DNA of 64,000 nt from positions 62,001-126,000 of the forward strand of contig JAHLKX010000001.1 in assembly GCA_020444515.1 (NCBI GenBank). The letters run 5' to 3'. Numbering within the stretch: the stretch's first letter is position 1; each line of letters opens with the position of its first letter. The notes below the pieces were generated by a model, which worked only from the letters and a program-made list of their open reading frames with translations, had not been told where the DNA came from and did no database searches. A program made the position numbers and the translations under genes. This document shows, one piece after another, positions 47,058-55,489 of this stretch. The stretch is from Bacteroidota bacterium (GTDB lineage: Bacteria; Bacteroidota; Bacteroidia; Bacteroidales; JAADJA01).

Positions 47058-47444
47058 TCACTGCTGCACATAGTTCCATAACATGGTACTATCGGTAGCC
47101 GTTTGCATAAAATCAGGGCAGGTGTTCAAGCCGGCAATGCCCCCAAACTTGCAGATCTCATTCCCCGCTTCATCATATACGATGATCATCTTGTCGAAAC
47201 AGTTATAGCAATCGTCAATCCAGAAAACAGGTTCGTTCCGGTATGTGTATTGAATGATCTGTGCCCCGGTTACTTTCGCTGAGATCTCAAGATTCTGTTT
47301 TATTTCTTTCAACCAGGGAAGGTCTGTAAGCGGATTTCCGGCAGGAACGAGTTGTACCGGATCGGTTCTTTTATTGCACGATGCAGCCATCAACAGTCCG
47401 CTAAAAAGGATCAGCAGAAGCAGGTAGCGATTCAATTGTTGCAT
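47058..47444 (-). CDS. Small lipoprotein of unknown function
   Basis: The ATG at 47444 gives MQQLNRYLLLLILFSGLLMAASC, a lipoprotein signal (Cys23); the earlier start at 47498 adds a charged stretch and is unlikely. The 128-residue product has PLTDLPWLKEIKQNLEISA, a pattern I have seen in small Bacteroidota lipoproteins, then ITYTYRNEPVFWIDDCYNCFDKMIIVYDEAGN in pieces, with a CYNC pair and GIAGLNTCPDF. It probably binds something through its cysteines or is a small beta protein; no function can be named. It is alone on the minus strand. Confidence 0.65.
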   Translation of the reverse strand: MQQLNRYLLLLILFSGLLMAASCNKRTDPVQLVPAGNPLTDLPWLKEIKQNLEISAKVTGAQIIQYTYRNEPVFWIDDCYNCFDKMIIVYDEAGNEICKFGGIAGLNTCPDFMQTATDSTMLWNYVQQ

Positions 47445-47568
47445 GGTTCTCTCTTTTGAATGTTCCTGTTTGTTGCAAGAACTGTACCCAAAATTCAATG
47501 GAGGCAGACAGTGGTTTTTGGAACTTTATTTTCGATACCTTTTGTTACCCGGTTATATTTTAGCAACA

Positions 47569-48108
47569 CTAATATGAGTGGCTTTGAAAATCTGATTTGT
47601 CAATTCTGTATAGAAAAACATCCAGGTTGCAATAAGTTAACTGTCTGGTGTTATTCATTCCCAATTTTTCAGCCACTTTTTGTGAAGCCTTGTTTCGGAT
47701 ATCAATAATAGAAATCAGGGAGTCGCATACGTCGTTTTCAAATGCATAATTCCGAAATTTAGTTGCTGCCTCTGTAGCGTATCCTTTACCCCAGTAGTCC
47801 GGGAGAATATGATATCCCAATTCAATTTCCGTTTGATTATCAATTTCCTGAGTGAGTAAACCACATTGACCGATGAACTGGTTACTTTTTTTATCAATCA
47901 ATGCATGATGTCCGAATTTGTGCTGCTCATACCTCCTTAATTGTCTCTCAATCCAATCTTTTGACTGAGCTTTCGTATCCAGGGTTAAATCCAATCCCAG
48001 GAAGGGTAGTGATGGATTATTTTCAAAAAAGGATTCCCAGATGGCCCTGTCCGAAACTTCAAGTTTTCGAATCCACAATCTGCTGGTTTCTGATCCGTCT
48101 AAATACAT
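47569..48108 (-). CDS. GNAT family N-acetyltransferase
   Basis: The start at 48108 (MYLDGSETSRLWIRKLEVSD) gives 179 residues; an ATG at 48138 would overlap the upstream gene's stop. Fold features of ribosomal-protein-type GNATs are present: RLWIRKLEVSDRAIW, FIGQCGLLTQEIDNQTEIELGYHI, then the acetyl-CoA-binding loop PDYWGKGYATEAATKF and NKASQKVAEKLGM. The acceptor is not known. It lies 14 bases after the FISUMP gene on the same strand, perhaps co-transcribed, though the products seem unrelated. Confidence 0.82.
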   Translation of the reverse strand: MYLDGSETSRLWIRKLEVSDRAIWESFFENNPSLPFLGLDLTLDTKAQSKDWIERQLRRYEQHKFGHHALIDKKSNQFIGQCGLLTQEIDNQTEIELGYHILPDYWGKGYATEAATKFRNYAFENDVCDSLISIIDIRNKASQKVAEKLGMNNTRQLTYCNLDVFLYRIDKSDFQSHSY

Positions 48109-48122
48109 AAAGGCAGGTCGGA

Positions 48123-49520
48123 TTAATCCTTCAAACAACGGACGGAATATCCATCCTTCTTATTGTAGTAGTTATAATCCACAAAACCGTAGTAATTTCC
48201 GAGTCCGCGCATCAAAACTTCATCGGAAGTAAGCGGGGTGGATGACCACCATCCCCCATAGGCTCCCATATTAAAGAAACCGCCATTGTAGAAGCGCCGG
48301 GTTCCGCCCGGAAGTCCTGAAAAACCATAAGTATCGGTACCATAGTGAATATCATCGGCATCCCACCGCGGATGCTCAGTGGTATTGCATCCACCCGAAA
48401 TGGGTGAGTTGACCTGCCGGCAGGATTTGAGTTCATTGCCGTGGGGTGAACCGGCACCTCCGATGGTATTTGTCAGGATAGTCCATTCATTGTCTGAGGG
48501 GATATGCCAGCCCTCAGGGCAGAGTCCATTGGGATCCATGGCCGCATACCAGTTATAGAGCGCCCCGTAATGATCTTTCCAGCCGATATCATTGTTATAC
48601 CAAACATAGGCCCCGCTGGTCAGGGTCGACCAGGTCGTTGCATTGGTAATGTTTTGGATCGGATTACCATTCCTGTAGCTTGTGGTTTTAAGATTTTCCT
48701 TCATCCAGCATTGCGTCCCAATTTGAATGGTATTGTAAACATGGCCATCATAATCGGTTATCTGTTCCCCACAGATAAAAGGGATCATGGTGGGCACGGT
48801 TGAGGCACTTCCCGCATTCATGATCCAAAAGTCATCTTTATCCAGATTGTTGATCTGCCCATCGAGGTTGATATCTGCCGGATCATAACCTGCCTCACCG
48901 GCAACCATGTACCAGTGATCGTTTTTGTCAGTTTCATCAATGATCCCGTTTCCATCACAATCCCCTGCGATCATCCCACTGATGCCCGGACTCATTTCTT
49001 TCTGCCCGTTCAAATAGGCTTTTGAAACATTGTCCGTGAAATCGTAGCTGTAGGTCCCGGCCGTTCCCGGCAGAGGTGTTGATGACATGATCCCGAGGTG
49101 ATTTCTGTGCCATAATACCACATATAAGTTGTCTGTTACCGTCAGGGTCAATTGCGGAAAATCCGTTCCATTTAAATCCACGAGCTGTCCGTTTTTCAGC
49201 AAGAACACTGCTTGTCGCGCTACCATGGAATTGGAACCAGCTGTTGAAGGATCTCCAGTTGTTTCCCTCAGCTCCAGTAAAATCCAGTCGATGATATCTC
49301 CGTTCGGAATGGCGGCAACGCTTTCTGTACCGGAGTAATTCCAGGGTGGTTGATTGAAAGGATGGGCAAGGGGTAATAACCCTCCTCCATTCATTGTGGT
49401 ATTCATCTCAACGCCATTGAATGGCCCTTCCAGGTATACTTTGATGTCCAGGGTGATCACCTGGGCAATGGATATTTGCGCAATGATGGCAAATACAAAG
49501 GGAAAGGTGATTTTTTTCAT
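48123..49520 (-). CDS. Exported FISUMP-domain protein with dockerin-like calcium repeats
   Basis: The 465-residue protein has a signal peptide (MKKITFPFVFAIIAQISIAQ). A beta domain (residues 21-180) is followed by two EF-hand/dockerin-like loops: DCDGNGIIDETDKND and DINLDGQINNLDKDD, near 190-235. The C terminus (about 255-465) is a Fibrobacter succinogenes major paralogous domain: DYDGHVYNTIQIGTQCWMKEN, YGALYNWYAAMD, CPEGWHIPSDNEW and the GGWWSSTPL ending. FISUMP domains occur in surface proteins of Bacteroidota and Fibrobacter; function is unsettled. No T9SS sorting domain is visible at its end. Calcium binding by the loops is likely from the D-x-[DN]-x-[DN] pattern. Confidence 0.85.
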   Translation of the reverse strand: MKKITFPFVFAIIAQISIAQVITLDIKVYLEGPFNGVEMNTTMNGGGLLPLAHPFNQPPWNYSGTESVAAIPNGDIIDWILLELRETTGDPSTAGSNSMVARQAVFLLKNGQLVDLNGTDFPQLTLTVTDNLYVVLWHRNHLGIMSSTPLPGTAGTYSYDFTDNVSKAYLNGQKEMSPGISGMIAGDCDGNGIIDETDKNDHWYMVAGEAGYDPADINLDGQINNLDKDDFWIMNAGSASTVPTMIPFICGEQITDYDGHVYNTIQIGTQCWMKENLKTTSYRNGNPIQNITNATTWSTLTSGAYVWYNNDIGWKDHYGALYNWYAAMDPNGLCPEGWHIPSDNEWTILTNTIGGAGSPHGNELKSCRQVNSPISGGCNTTEHPRWDADDIHYGTDTYGFSGLPGGTRRFYNGGFFNMGAYGGWWSSTPLTSDEVLMRGLGNYYGFVDYNYYNKKDGYSVRCLKD

Positions 49521-49634
49521 AGGATGTCTTAATGCTTGATTTAATTTATTTTTATATGGTTACTTTGATATCTTTATCTTATAGACAAGGGCTGCGCCAA
49601 TTGGCTTTTATCGCGTGTTGGCAGTTACTTTTTC

Positions 49635-51746
49635 TTAAATCTTGATTATTTTTTTAATTAATTTTTTGTCGCTTGTTGTGATCGTAAAAATATAAATTCC
49701 TTGATTTAGCCTTCCTGTTTCTATTTCCAAATTTTTCTGATTTGGCTGATCTAATTCTATTGCTAAATTAATTACTCCGTTAAGATCGTAAATTTCCAAT
49801 ATTTGAAATTCTGGTTCAATTTCAATTATAAAACTGTCAGTAAATGGGTTTGGATAAATGTTTATTAACTGGCTATTCAATTCATCAACTCCAAATTCAC
49901 TTTTTATTGTTAAAAATAATGTATCAGCTTTAGTGCATGGTCCATCTGTTACTTTAATCCAAATTGGGAAAGTTCCAATTCCAAAATCACTTCCAAGGAT
50001 TGTTATTTTATTTGTAGTAGAGCCATTAGACCATAAATATGATTCAAATTGTTCAGCTATTGATAAGAATATTGTGTCGTTTTCTCTTATGGTTGTATCA
50101 GGACCAAGTTCCATTTCAATGGCAGGATGGATATCAATTTTGATAGTGTCATATGACCAGCACCCATCTTCATTTGAACAGCCAAAGTAAATAGTTGTAG
50201 AATCATAAATTGTGTACCAATTGTCGGTTGTGATACTGTCATTCCAGGAATAATGTTTAAAACCTTCAGGTCCAGAAAGAGTAAATTCTTCACAATAAAT
50301 GCTATCAGGTCCGAGATCAACTATTGGAGAGACATTTCGAATTAATTTACCTATGAAGCCATCTTTAACAGAACTCAGGGTAGAATTGAATGAGAGGTCT
50401 CCAAAAGTAGCATTTCCGGCAAAACCTCCACTAATGAGTGGATTTTTACAATTATCAGTTATCTTTATACTTGAGACTAAGTCTTTGGATGAGTTTGTAA
50501 CAGCGAGATTTATTAGTTGACCAATTTCATTTAATTCACCGATATATGTTTCATAATAATTTCCCAGTTGTAAAACTGTATCAGCAATTTGAACAGTTCC
50601 ATCTGACACACCACTAAATATTAAATTTTCTTCATCTAATACTGTGTATTGTAGTGATGAATTTACTATTGTTTGATACCAAATCGGTTCAAGGTCAGGA
50701 CTAAATTTTCCTATTATCCCATAATACTCATTTTCGGGAACAATGATGGTATCGTTTCCTATGATCGCTGTATCACTAATTGAACCGGAAACAAAGAGAT
50801 CACCATTGGTATTAACTTTAATATACCATAGCCATATATCCCAATCGAAAAAATAACCATCAACCAGTTCACCTTCCTGATTAAAAACTGTTAAAAATCT
50901 AGGAGCAGCTACTTCCGGGTAATAGGGGTGATAAATTGTATCATTATCAATACTGATATGACCATAAGCAGTACCTGTCAAATATAATAATCCATCATCT
51001 CCAATAATTAAATCACGTGTATCGGTTCCTAGGAATTCACTTCTTATTTCTTTCTTCCAAATTAAGTTGCCATTTAAGTCTACTTTAGCCAAGGTATTCA
51101 TTGGTGTAATATAAGGTGCAGACGTATCCTGGTTTAAATAATTCAATTGTTGTGGATAGTAATTTGCATGGTGAATGCAGGCTAAATACAAATAACCATC
51201 ATCCGACATAACCATTCCTCTTAATGCGTCTTGCAATGGACTAGCAATTAATCCACTCCAACATAAGTCATAATTTTGAGTCAATTTAGCTATGAAAACA
51301 TCAGGCTGCCATGGATATGGAGTTGGGGCTGTGACTAAAAAAGTATCTTTGATAAATACTTTATATGGAAATGATGTACTAAGATAAATATTCAATGAAG
51401 AGTCAGTCTTTAATTCAGGTGGACTCATATATTCCCCGGGCTTTGTATAAAAATCAAGCGCATCAATAAAAGTACCTCTATCTGAATACCGTGATATTGC
51501 ATATTTAGACCATGTCGGATATTGATCAGGATGATAAAAAGAGGTATCCGAAATATAGATTACAGTATCGTACGGGGTATAACAATAAATATCATTTAAA
51601 TAGTCTGTACATAAAACTCTTGTAACAGTGCCCACTCCATTAAGAGTTTGTTTTTCAACCCATTCCCAATGCCAATTCTGACTGAGAAGATTTAAATTAA
51701 ATGTGGTCGAAAAAAGTAAAATAACAATCAATATCTTTCTTTTCAT
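49635..51746 (-). CDS. Large T9SS-secreted beta-propeller-like protein, AT-rich
   Basis: The ATG at 51746 gives MKRKILIVILLFSTTFNLNLLSQ, a signal peptide (an extension to 51803 is spurious). The 703-residue protein has repeats in which short phrases recur: YRSDRGTF-like, DSSLNIYLSTSF, DDGYLYLACI, GDDGLLYLTGTAYG, NGDLFVSGSIS, the SBBP-type beta-propeller pattern. A short Ig-like part (VDLGPDSIYCEEFTLSG) follows, then a T9SS sorting domain (LINIYPNPFTDSFIIEI to the end). The gene is much more AT-rich than its neighbours: hand counts of three lines (50401-50580) give about 27-37% G+C, against about 50% in one mdh line. Function unknown; surface location is likely. Confidence 0.82.
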   Translation of the reverse strand: MKRKILIVILLFSTTFNLNLLSQNWHWEWVEKQTLNGVGTVTRVLCTDYLNDIYCYTPYDTVIYISDTSFYHPDQYPTWSKYAISRYSDRGTFIDALDFYTKPGEYMSPPELKTDSSLNIYLSTSFPYKVFIKDTFLVTAPTPYPWQPDVFIAKLTQNYDLCWSGLIASPLQDALRGMVMSDDGYLYLACIHHANYYPQQLNYLNQDTSAPYITPMNTLAKVDLNGNLIWKKEIRSEFLGTDTRDLIIGDDGLLYLTGTAYGHISIDNDTIYHPYYPEVAAPRFLTVFNQEGELVDGYFFDWDIWLWYIKVNTNGDLFVSGSISDTAIIGNDTIIVPENEYYGIIGKFSPDLEPIWYQTIVNSSLQYTVLDEENLIFSGVSDGTVQIADTVLQLGNYYETYIGELNEIGQLINLAVTNSSKDLVSSIKITDNCKNPLISGGFAGNATFGDLSFNSTLSSVKDGFIGKLIRNVSPIVDLGPDSIYCEEFTLSGPEGFKHYSWNDSITTDNWYTIYDSTTIYFGCSNEDGCWSYDTIKIDIHPAIEMELGPDTTIRENDTIFLSIAEQFESYLWSNGSTTNKITILGSDFGIGTFPIWIKVTDGPCTKADTLFLTIKSEFGVDELNSQLINIYPNPFTDSFIIEIEPEFQILEIYDLNGVINLAIELDQPNQKNLEIETGRLNQGIYIFTITTSDKKLIKKIIKI

Positions 51747-52038
51747 CTTTTTTGGTTTTCTTTTAAAGTTGCTGCCAACTTGTTTATAACAACAACTCCT
51801 CAATCCGTTTCGCCTCGTATTAAGTACTTATAATCATTGCAAAATCCAATTTTAAACAGTTAAACACGGTTTGCCGTTTGCGATTTTTAAAACGTACAAT
51901 TACGGATTGGTCTTCCTCTTGTCATGGGCATTTTGTTATTGCTAAAATAAGGATTATTCAGGTTGGAATGGTTTTAAATTAAACACCATGCATGTATTAT
52001 GGCGTATGCTTATATATGTAATTCCTTCAATTTATTTT
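51747..52038. other. Gene-free AT-rich region upstream of mdh
   Basis: This stretch lies between the divergent T9SS and mdh genes. I see no gene, hairpin or repeat of note; it holds the upstream regions of both genes and is followed directly by the mdh promoter. Confidence 0.5.
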
Positions 52039-52068
52039 TTGATAAATAAATGTTATCATCTACTTTTG
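52039..52068 (+). promoter_or_regulatory. mdh: Promoter of mdh
   Basis: TTG (52039-52041), 19-base spacer, TACTTTTG (52061-52068): an exact match to the Bacteroidota -33/-7 promoter. The ATG at 52124 follows after a leader of roughly 50 bases. Confidence 0.7.
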
Positions 52069-52123
52069 TGCATTATATCCGAATGTGAGCAAAAAGTCAA
52101 ATAAAAAACAAATCAAATCAATT

Positions 52124-53062
52124 ATGGATAAAATTACAGTCGTTGGTGCCGGTAATGTGGGTGCCACCTGTGCAAACGTCATTGCACATAAGGACCTGGC
52201 GCGGGAAGTGGTTCTCGTCGATATCAAAGAAGGTGTTGCAGAAGGTAAAGCCCTGGACATCTGGCAAACTTCCTCCATCAACAACTTCAATACCCGTGTG
52301 GTGGGTGTTACCAATAACTACCTCCGTACCAAAGGGTCGGGTGTTGTGGTGATTACTTCCGGGGTGCCCCGTAAGCCGGGCATGTCGCGCGATGACCTCA
52401 TCAAGACCAACGCGACCATTGTTAAGGATGTAACCGAAAAAGTGGTGAAATATTCACCCGAAGCCATTATCATTATCGTATCCAACCCCCTCGACGTGAT
52501 GACCTATTGTGCTTACCAGGCTTCCAATAAACCGTCGAATAAAGTATTCGGCATGGCCGGAATTCTTGATACAGGCCGGTATCGTGCTTTCATTGCCGAT
52601 GCATTGCATGTATCACCGAAGGATATCCTGTCATTGTCTCTGGGTGGTCATGGTGATACCATGGTCCCATTGCCACGGTATACATCGGTGAATGGTATTC
52701 CCATCCTGGAATTGCTCGGGCAGGACGAAATTGATAAGATTGTAGAACGGACCCGTTTTGGAGGTGGTGAGCTCGTTAACCTGATGGGAACCTCTGCATG
52801 GTATGCACCGGGTGCCGCCGCTGCTCAGATGGTAGAGGCCATCGTGGATGATCAGAAACGGATCTTCCCGGTTTGTGCTTTCCTGAATGGTGAATACGGA
52901 TTGAAGGATATTTATATGGGTGTTCCGGTCAAGCTGGGTAAAAATGGAATTGAAAGCATCTTTGAACTGAAACTCCTGAAGGATGAGAAAAAGGAACTCA
53001 TGGAATCTGCCGATGCTGTCAAAAAAGTAATGAAGTCGCTGGATGATATGAAATTGTTCTGA
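52124..53062 (+). CDS. mdh: Malate dehydrogenase
   Basis: The ATG at 52124 (MDKITVVGAGNVGATCANV) gives 312 residues, the normal family length; an in-frame GTG 39 bases earlier would add a lysine-rich leader. Motifs: NAD-binding GAGNVGAT, TSGVPRKPGMSRDDLIK (Arg pair for substrate), VSNPLDVMTY and the catalytic His in SLGGHGDTMVPLPRY. It belongs to the LDH-like malate dehydrogenase group (also called MDH type 3), which oxidises malate to oxaloacetate with NAD. It is transcribed alone from a near-consensus promoter and ends in a terminator. Confidence 0.94.
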   Translation: MDKITVVGAGNVGATCANVIAHKDLAREVVLVDIKEGVAEGKALDIWQTSSINNFNTRVVGVTNNYLRTKGSGVVVITSGVPRKPGMSRDDLIKTNATIVKDVTEKVVKYSPEAIIIIVSNPLDVMTYCAYQASNKPSNKVFGMAGILDTGRYRAFIADALHVSPKDILSLSLGGHGDTMVPLPRYTSVNGIPILELLGQDEIDKIVERTRFGGGELVNLMGTSAWYAPGAAAAQMVEAIVDDQKRIFPVCAFLNGEYGLKDIYMGVPVKLGKNGIESIFELKLLKDEKKELMESADAVKKVMKSLDDMKLF

Positions 53063-53080
53063 TCCGGTAATAAACAATCT

Positions 53081-53110
53081 AAAAGGCATCCCCCGGGGTG
53101 CCTTTTTTTT
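53081..53110 (+). terminator. Rho-independent terminator of mdh
   Basis: AAAAGGCATCCCC pairs with GGGGTGCCTTTT (one bulged base) and a T run follows. It lies 18 bases after the stop of mdh. Confidence 0.85.
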
Positions 53111-53137
53111 ATATCTTCGGTTTTTAAAATGTTATCC

Positions 53138-53827
53138 ATGAAAAGAATTGTTGTGCTCAGCGGTGCCGGCATCAGTGCCGAAAGTGGTATCCCAACCTTC
53201 AGGGATGGCGATGGCCTCTGGAATCAATACCGTTTTGAGGAACTGGCCACTCCACAGGCTTTTGCCCGCGATCCGGGCCTGGTGCTCGATTTTTACAACT
53301 GGCGTCGAAAAATCGTGGTGGATGCTCAACCCAACGAAGGACACAAGGCATTGGTGAAACTGGAGCGTAAATATGAGGTGCAGATCATTACCCAAAATGT
53401 AGACGATCTGCATGAGCGGGCCGGATCAAAAAATGTGGTGCACCTCCATGGTGAAATCCGCAAAGCCCGCAGTACGGCCGATCCAAACCTGATCGTCGAC
53501 CTTGATTCCTGGGAGCTCAATCTCGGTGATATGTGCGAGAAGGGATCGCAGCTAAGGCCTCATATTGTGTGGTTTGGGGAAGCGGTGACCATGATAGTCC
53601 CGGCCTTGAAGATGGCGGAAACCGCTGATCTGCTAATCGTGGTGGGAACCAGCCTGGTGGTATACCCGGCAGCCAGCCTGGTGGTGTATGTGAGACCGGA
53701 CAAACCCAAGTATTATGTGGATCCCAAAGCCTATCCCGTTGGTGGGATACAGAACCTGCAAGTAATCCAGAAAAACGCAGGTGAAGGTTTATCTGAACTT
53801 GTGGAAGAATTACTGAGCAAAGATTGA
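53138..53827 (+). CDS. Sir2-family NAD-dependent protein deacylase lacking the zinc cysteines
   Basis: The start at 53138 (MKRIVVLSGAGISAESGIP) gives 229 residues; an ATG at 53129 adds three. NAD motifs are complete: SGAGISAESGIPTFRD, ITQNVDDLHERAG, the catalytic His in VVHLHGE, and VVGTSLVVYPAASL. The YNWRR stretch gives the Tyr-x-x-Arg pair linked to desuccinylase/demalonylase activity in CobB/SIRT5-type enzymes. The region between HGE and LRPHIVWFGE, which usually carries two CxxC zinc pairs, has a single Cys (in DMCEKG), so the zinc ribbon seems lost. Its 3' end overlaps the convergent zinc-ribbon gene by 18 bases. Cytoplasmic. Confidence 0.9.
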   Translation: MKRIVVLSGAGISAESGIPTFRDGDGLWNQYRFEELATPQAFARDPGLVLDFYNWRRKIVVDAQPNEGHKALVKLERKYEVQIITQNVDDLHERAGSKNVVHLHGEIRKARSTADPNLIVDLDSWELNLGDMCEKGSQLRPHIVWFGEAVTMIVPALKMAETADLLIVVGTSLVVYPAASLVVYVRPDKPKYYVDPKAYPVGGIQNLQVIQKNAGEGLSELVEELLSKD

Positions 53828-54676
53828 TGGTAGCTGTAATGCAGCAATATTGGGTGTGATCCTGATCGATTGAATGATCTTGTCAGCAATTTCACGTCCA
53901 AATGGATCGGTGTAATCATATCCCACCAATACCTGCCACATAGCAGTTCCTTTTACAAAAATTACCATGCGATATCCCACCAGGTCCGAACCTTCCTTCC
54001 ATTTGCCGGTGATCAATCCGCCCACCAGTTCGCCCTGGCGTATCGGTGTTACATCATACTGGAAATTTTCTACATCCATTTTGTTTTGAAACTCCTGAAT
54101 TGAGCCCTGGATGGCGCCATCCAGCGAAGCGTTGATCTCAGGATTGTAACGTATTGAATTGGCCATGATGTATAACTTTCGGTTTTTCACATCGGTCTGG
54201 TACGATTCCACTGATTGGATCAGGTTCATGGCTTCTTCCGGAATCTGCTTTTCCATTTCGCTGCCAGGCTTGAGTTCAAGTGGTGCTTCCAGTCTTAAAC
54301 CCAATGTTCCACAGGTTTGTTGGGTCCATTCTATTTGTGTGTATTTTTCAAGGCTGGGGTAAAAATAATGCCGGATCAGCAGTTCGGTGCCCTTCCCGAT
54401 TATGACCATCATGGTAATTCCGATGATTATGGCTATCCATTGTTTGCGTGTCATTCTTTTTTTCTTGCTTTTTGATTTGGGTTCCTGCTGCTGCAGGTGG
54501 TCTGATGTTATGCATGCCTCCTTTTTAAAATCCTCAAAGCTTTTACCGAAATTGGTCATTTTCCAGTTGGTATAATTATTCCCCAGCTTTTTATTGCATT
54601 GCTGGCAAAATACCAGGTATTCGGTTTTTACTTCATTGAGGTGACCGCAATGTTCGCATTTGAGATAATAGTTCAT
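53810..54676 (-). CDS. Zinc-ribbon, single-pass membrane protein of unknown function
   Basis: The 288-residue protein starts with a zinc ribbon (CEHC at residues 7-10 and CQQC at 24-27), then a lysine-rich linker (KSKSKKKRMTRKQ), one membrane helix at about 80-96 (WIAIIIGITMMVIIG) and a 180-residue domain beyond the membrane (GTLGLRLEAPLELKPGSEME through QSIRITPN). That domain resembles PsbP/LpqN/DcrB-like folds by its beta pattern (YMANSIRYNP; GKWKEGSDLVGYRMVIF; YDYTDPFGREIADKII). The N terminus is probably cytoplasmic. The gene is convergent with the sirtuin gene and overlaps it by 18 bases at the 3' end. Confidence 0.7.
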   Translation of the reverse strand: MNYYLKCEHCGHLNEVKTEYLVFCQQCNKKLGNNYTNWKMTNFGKSFEDFKKEACITSDHLQQQEPKSKSKKKRMTRKQWIAIIIGITMMVIIGKGTELLIRHYFYPSLEKYTQIEWTQQTCGTLGLRLEAPLELKPGSEMEKQIPEEAMNLIQSVESYQTDVKNRKLYIMANSIRYNPEINASLDGAIQGSIQEFQNKMDVENFQYDVTPIRQGELVGGLITGKWKEGSDLVGYRMVIFVKGTAMWQVLVGYDYTDPFGREIADKIIQSIRITPNIAALQLPSIFAQ

Positions 54677-54803
54677 TTTTTTCTGTTCAAATGAATAACC
54701 ATGCTATGAAGCAACCAAGATACAAAATTGGCCTGAATTGAAGGTGCCGTCAGATAAAATATTTATATACCCTGAGAAATCCTGCTTTTTTTTGAATATC
54801 CTT

Positions 54804-54811
54804 ATTTTTGT
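54804..54811 (+). promoter_or_regulatory. -7 box of the TatD-like gene
   Basis: TATTTTTG matches TAnnTTTG and lies 14 bases before the ATG at 54826. No TTG at the -33 distance. Confidence 0.4.
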
Positions 54812-54825
54812 GACGGATTTTACGG

Positions 54826-55488
54826 ATGGATAACCTGCAAAATACATGGATCAATGTTCACACCCATCAACCTTCGGGGGTGGGGGTGGAGATCGTCAAC
54901 CTGTTTCCTGATAAGGTGAACGAGGCGCCGTTGCCAGATTTCTGCAGCATCGGTCTGCATCCCTGGTACATTGATGAGCAATGGGAAAAGAAGTTTCAGG
55001 TGGTGGCCGACATCGCCAGGGATCACGCGGTTTATGCCATTGGCGAAACCGGTTTGGATAAACTGGCCAAAACACCTATGGATTTGCAGATGGAGGTTTT
55101 TCGAAAGCACATTGCGTTGTCTGAACAGTTGCAAAAGCCCCTGGTCATCCATTGCGTAAAAGCCTTCAATGAACTGGTTCAATTAAAAAAGGACATTCAT
55201 CCGACTGTGTCATGGATCGTTCATGGATTTAATAAGAACCTCCAAACCGCTGATATGTTGATCCGGCACGAAATTTATCTTTCTTTCGGGCGTGCTTTGC
55301 TGGATCCATCCTCCAATGCGGCTCAAGTTTTACCGCAAATGCCCGATGAAGTTTTTTTACTGGAAACAGATGATGCAGATACCCCCATCAGCGATATTTA
55401 CCTGGCTGCAGCGGGTCTTGTCAACCTGTCGCCTGAGAAGATGAAGGATCTGATGTACCTCAATTTTATCAATTGTTTCAGGGTGTAA
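54826..55488 (+). CDS. TatD-family metal-dependent hydrolase
   Basis: The 220-residue protein has the short Bacteroidota TatD form: the metal pair in WINVHTHQPSG, SIGLHPWYIDEQW, AIGETGLDKLA, the His in PLVIHCVKAFNEL, WIVHGFNKN, SFGRALLD and the Asp-rich FLLETDDADTPISDIY. TatD proteins are deoxyribonuclease/exonuclease-type amidohydrolases. It is shorter than E. coli TatD (about 260) and lacks parts of the N-terminal region. The stop is one base before the next gene's ATG, so tcdA is probably co-translated. Confidence 0.85.
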   Translation: MDNLQNTWINVHTHQPSGVGVEIVNLFPDKVNEAPLPDFCSIGLHPWYIDEQWEKKFQVVADIARDHAVYAIGETGLDKLAKTPMDLQMEVFRKHIALSEQLQKPLVIHCVKAFNELVQLKKDIHPTVSWIVHGFNKNLQTADMLIRHEIYLSFGRALLDPSSNAAQVLPQMPDEVFLLETDDADTPISDIYLAAAGLVNLSPEKMKDLMYLNFINCFRV

Positions 55489-55489
55489 T

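Noticed and set aside
49635..51746. Prophage or plasmid origin for the AT-rich gene.
   Set aside because: No integrase, phage structural or replication gene is nearby; only base composition differs.
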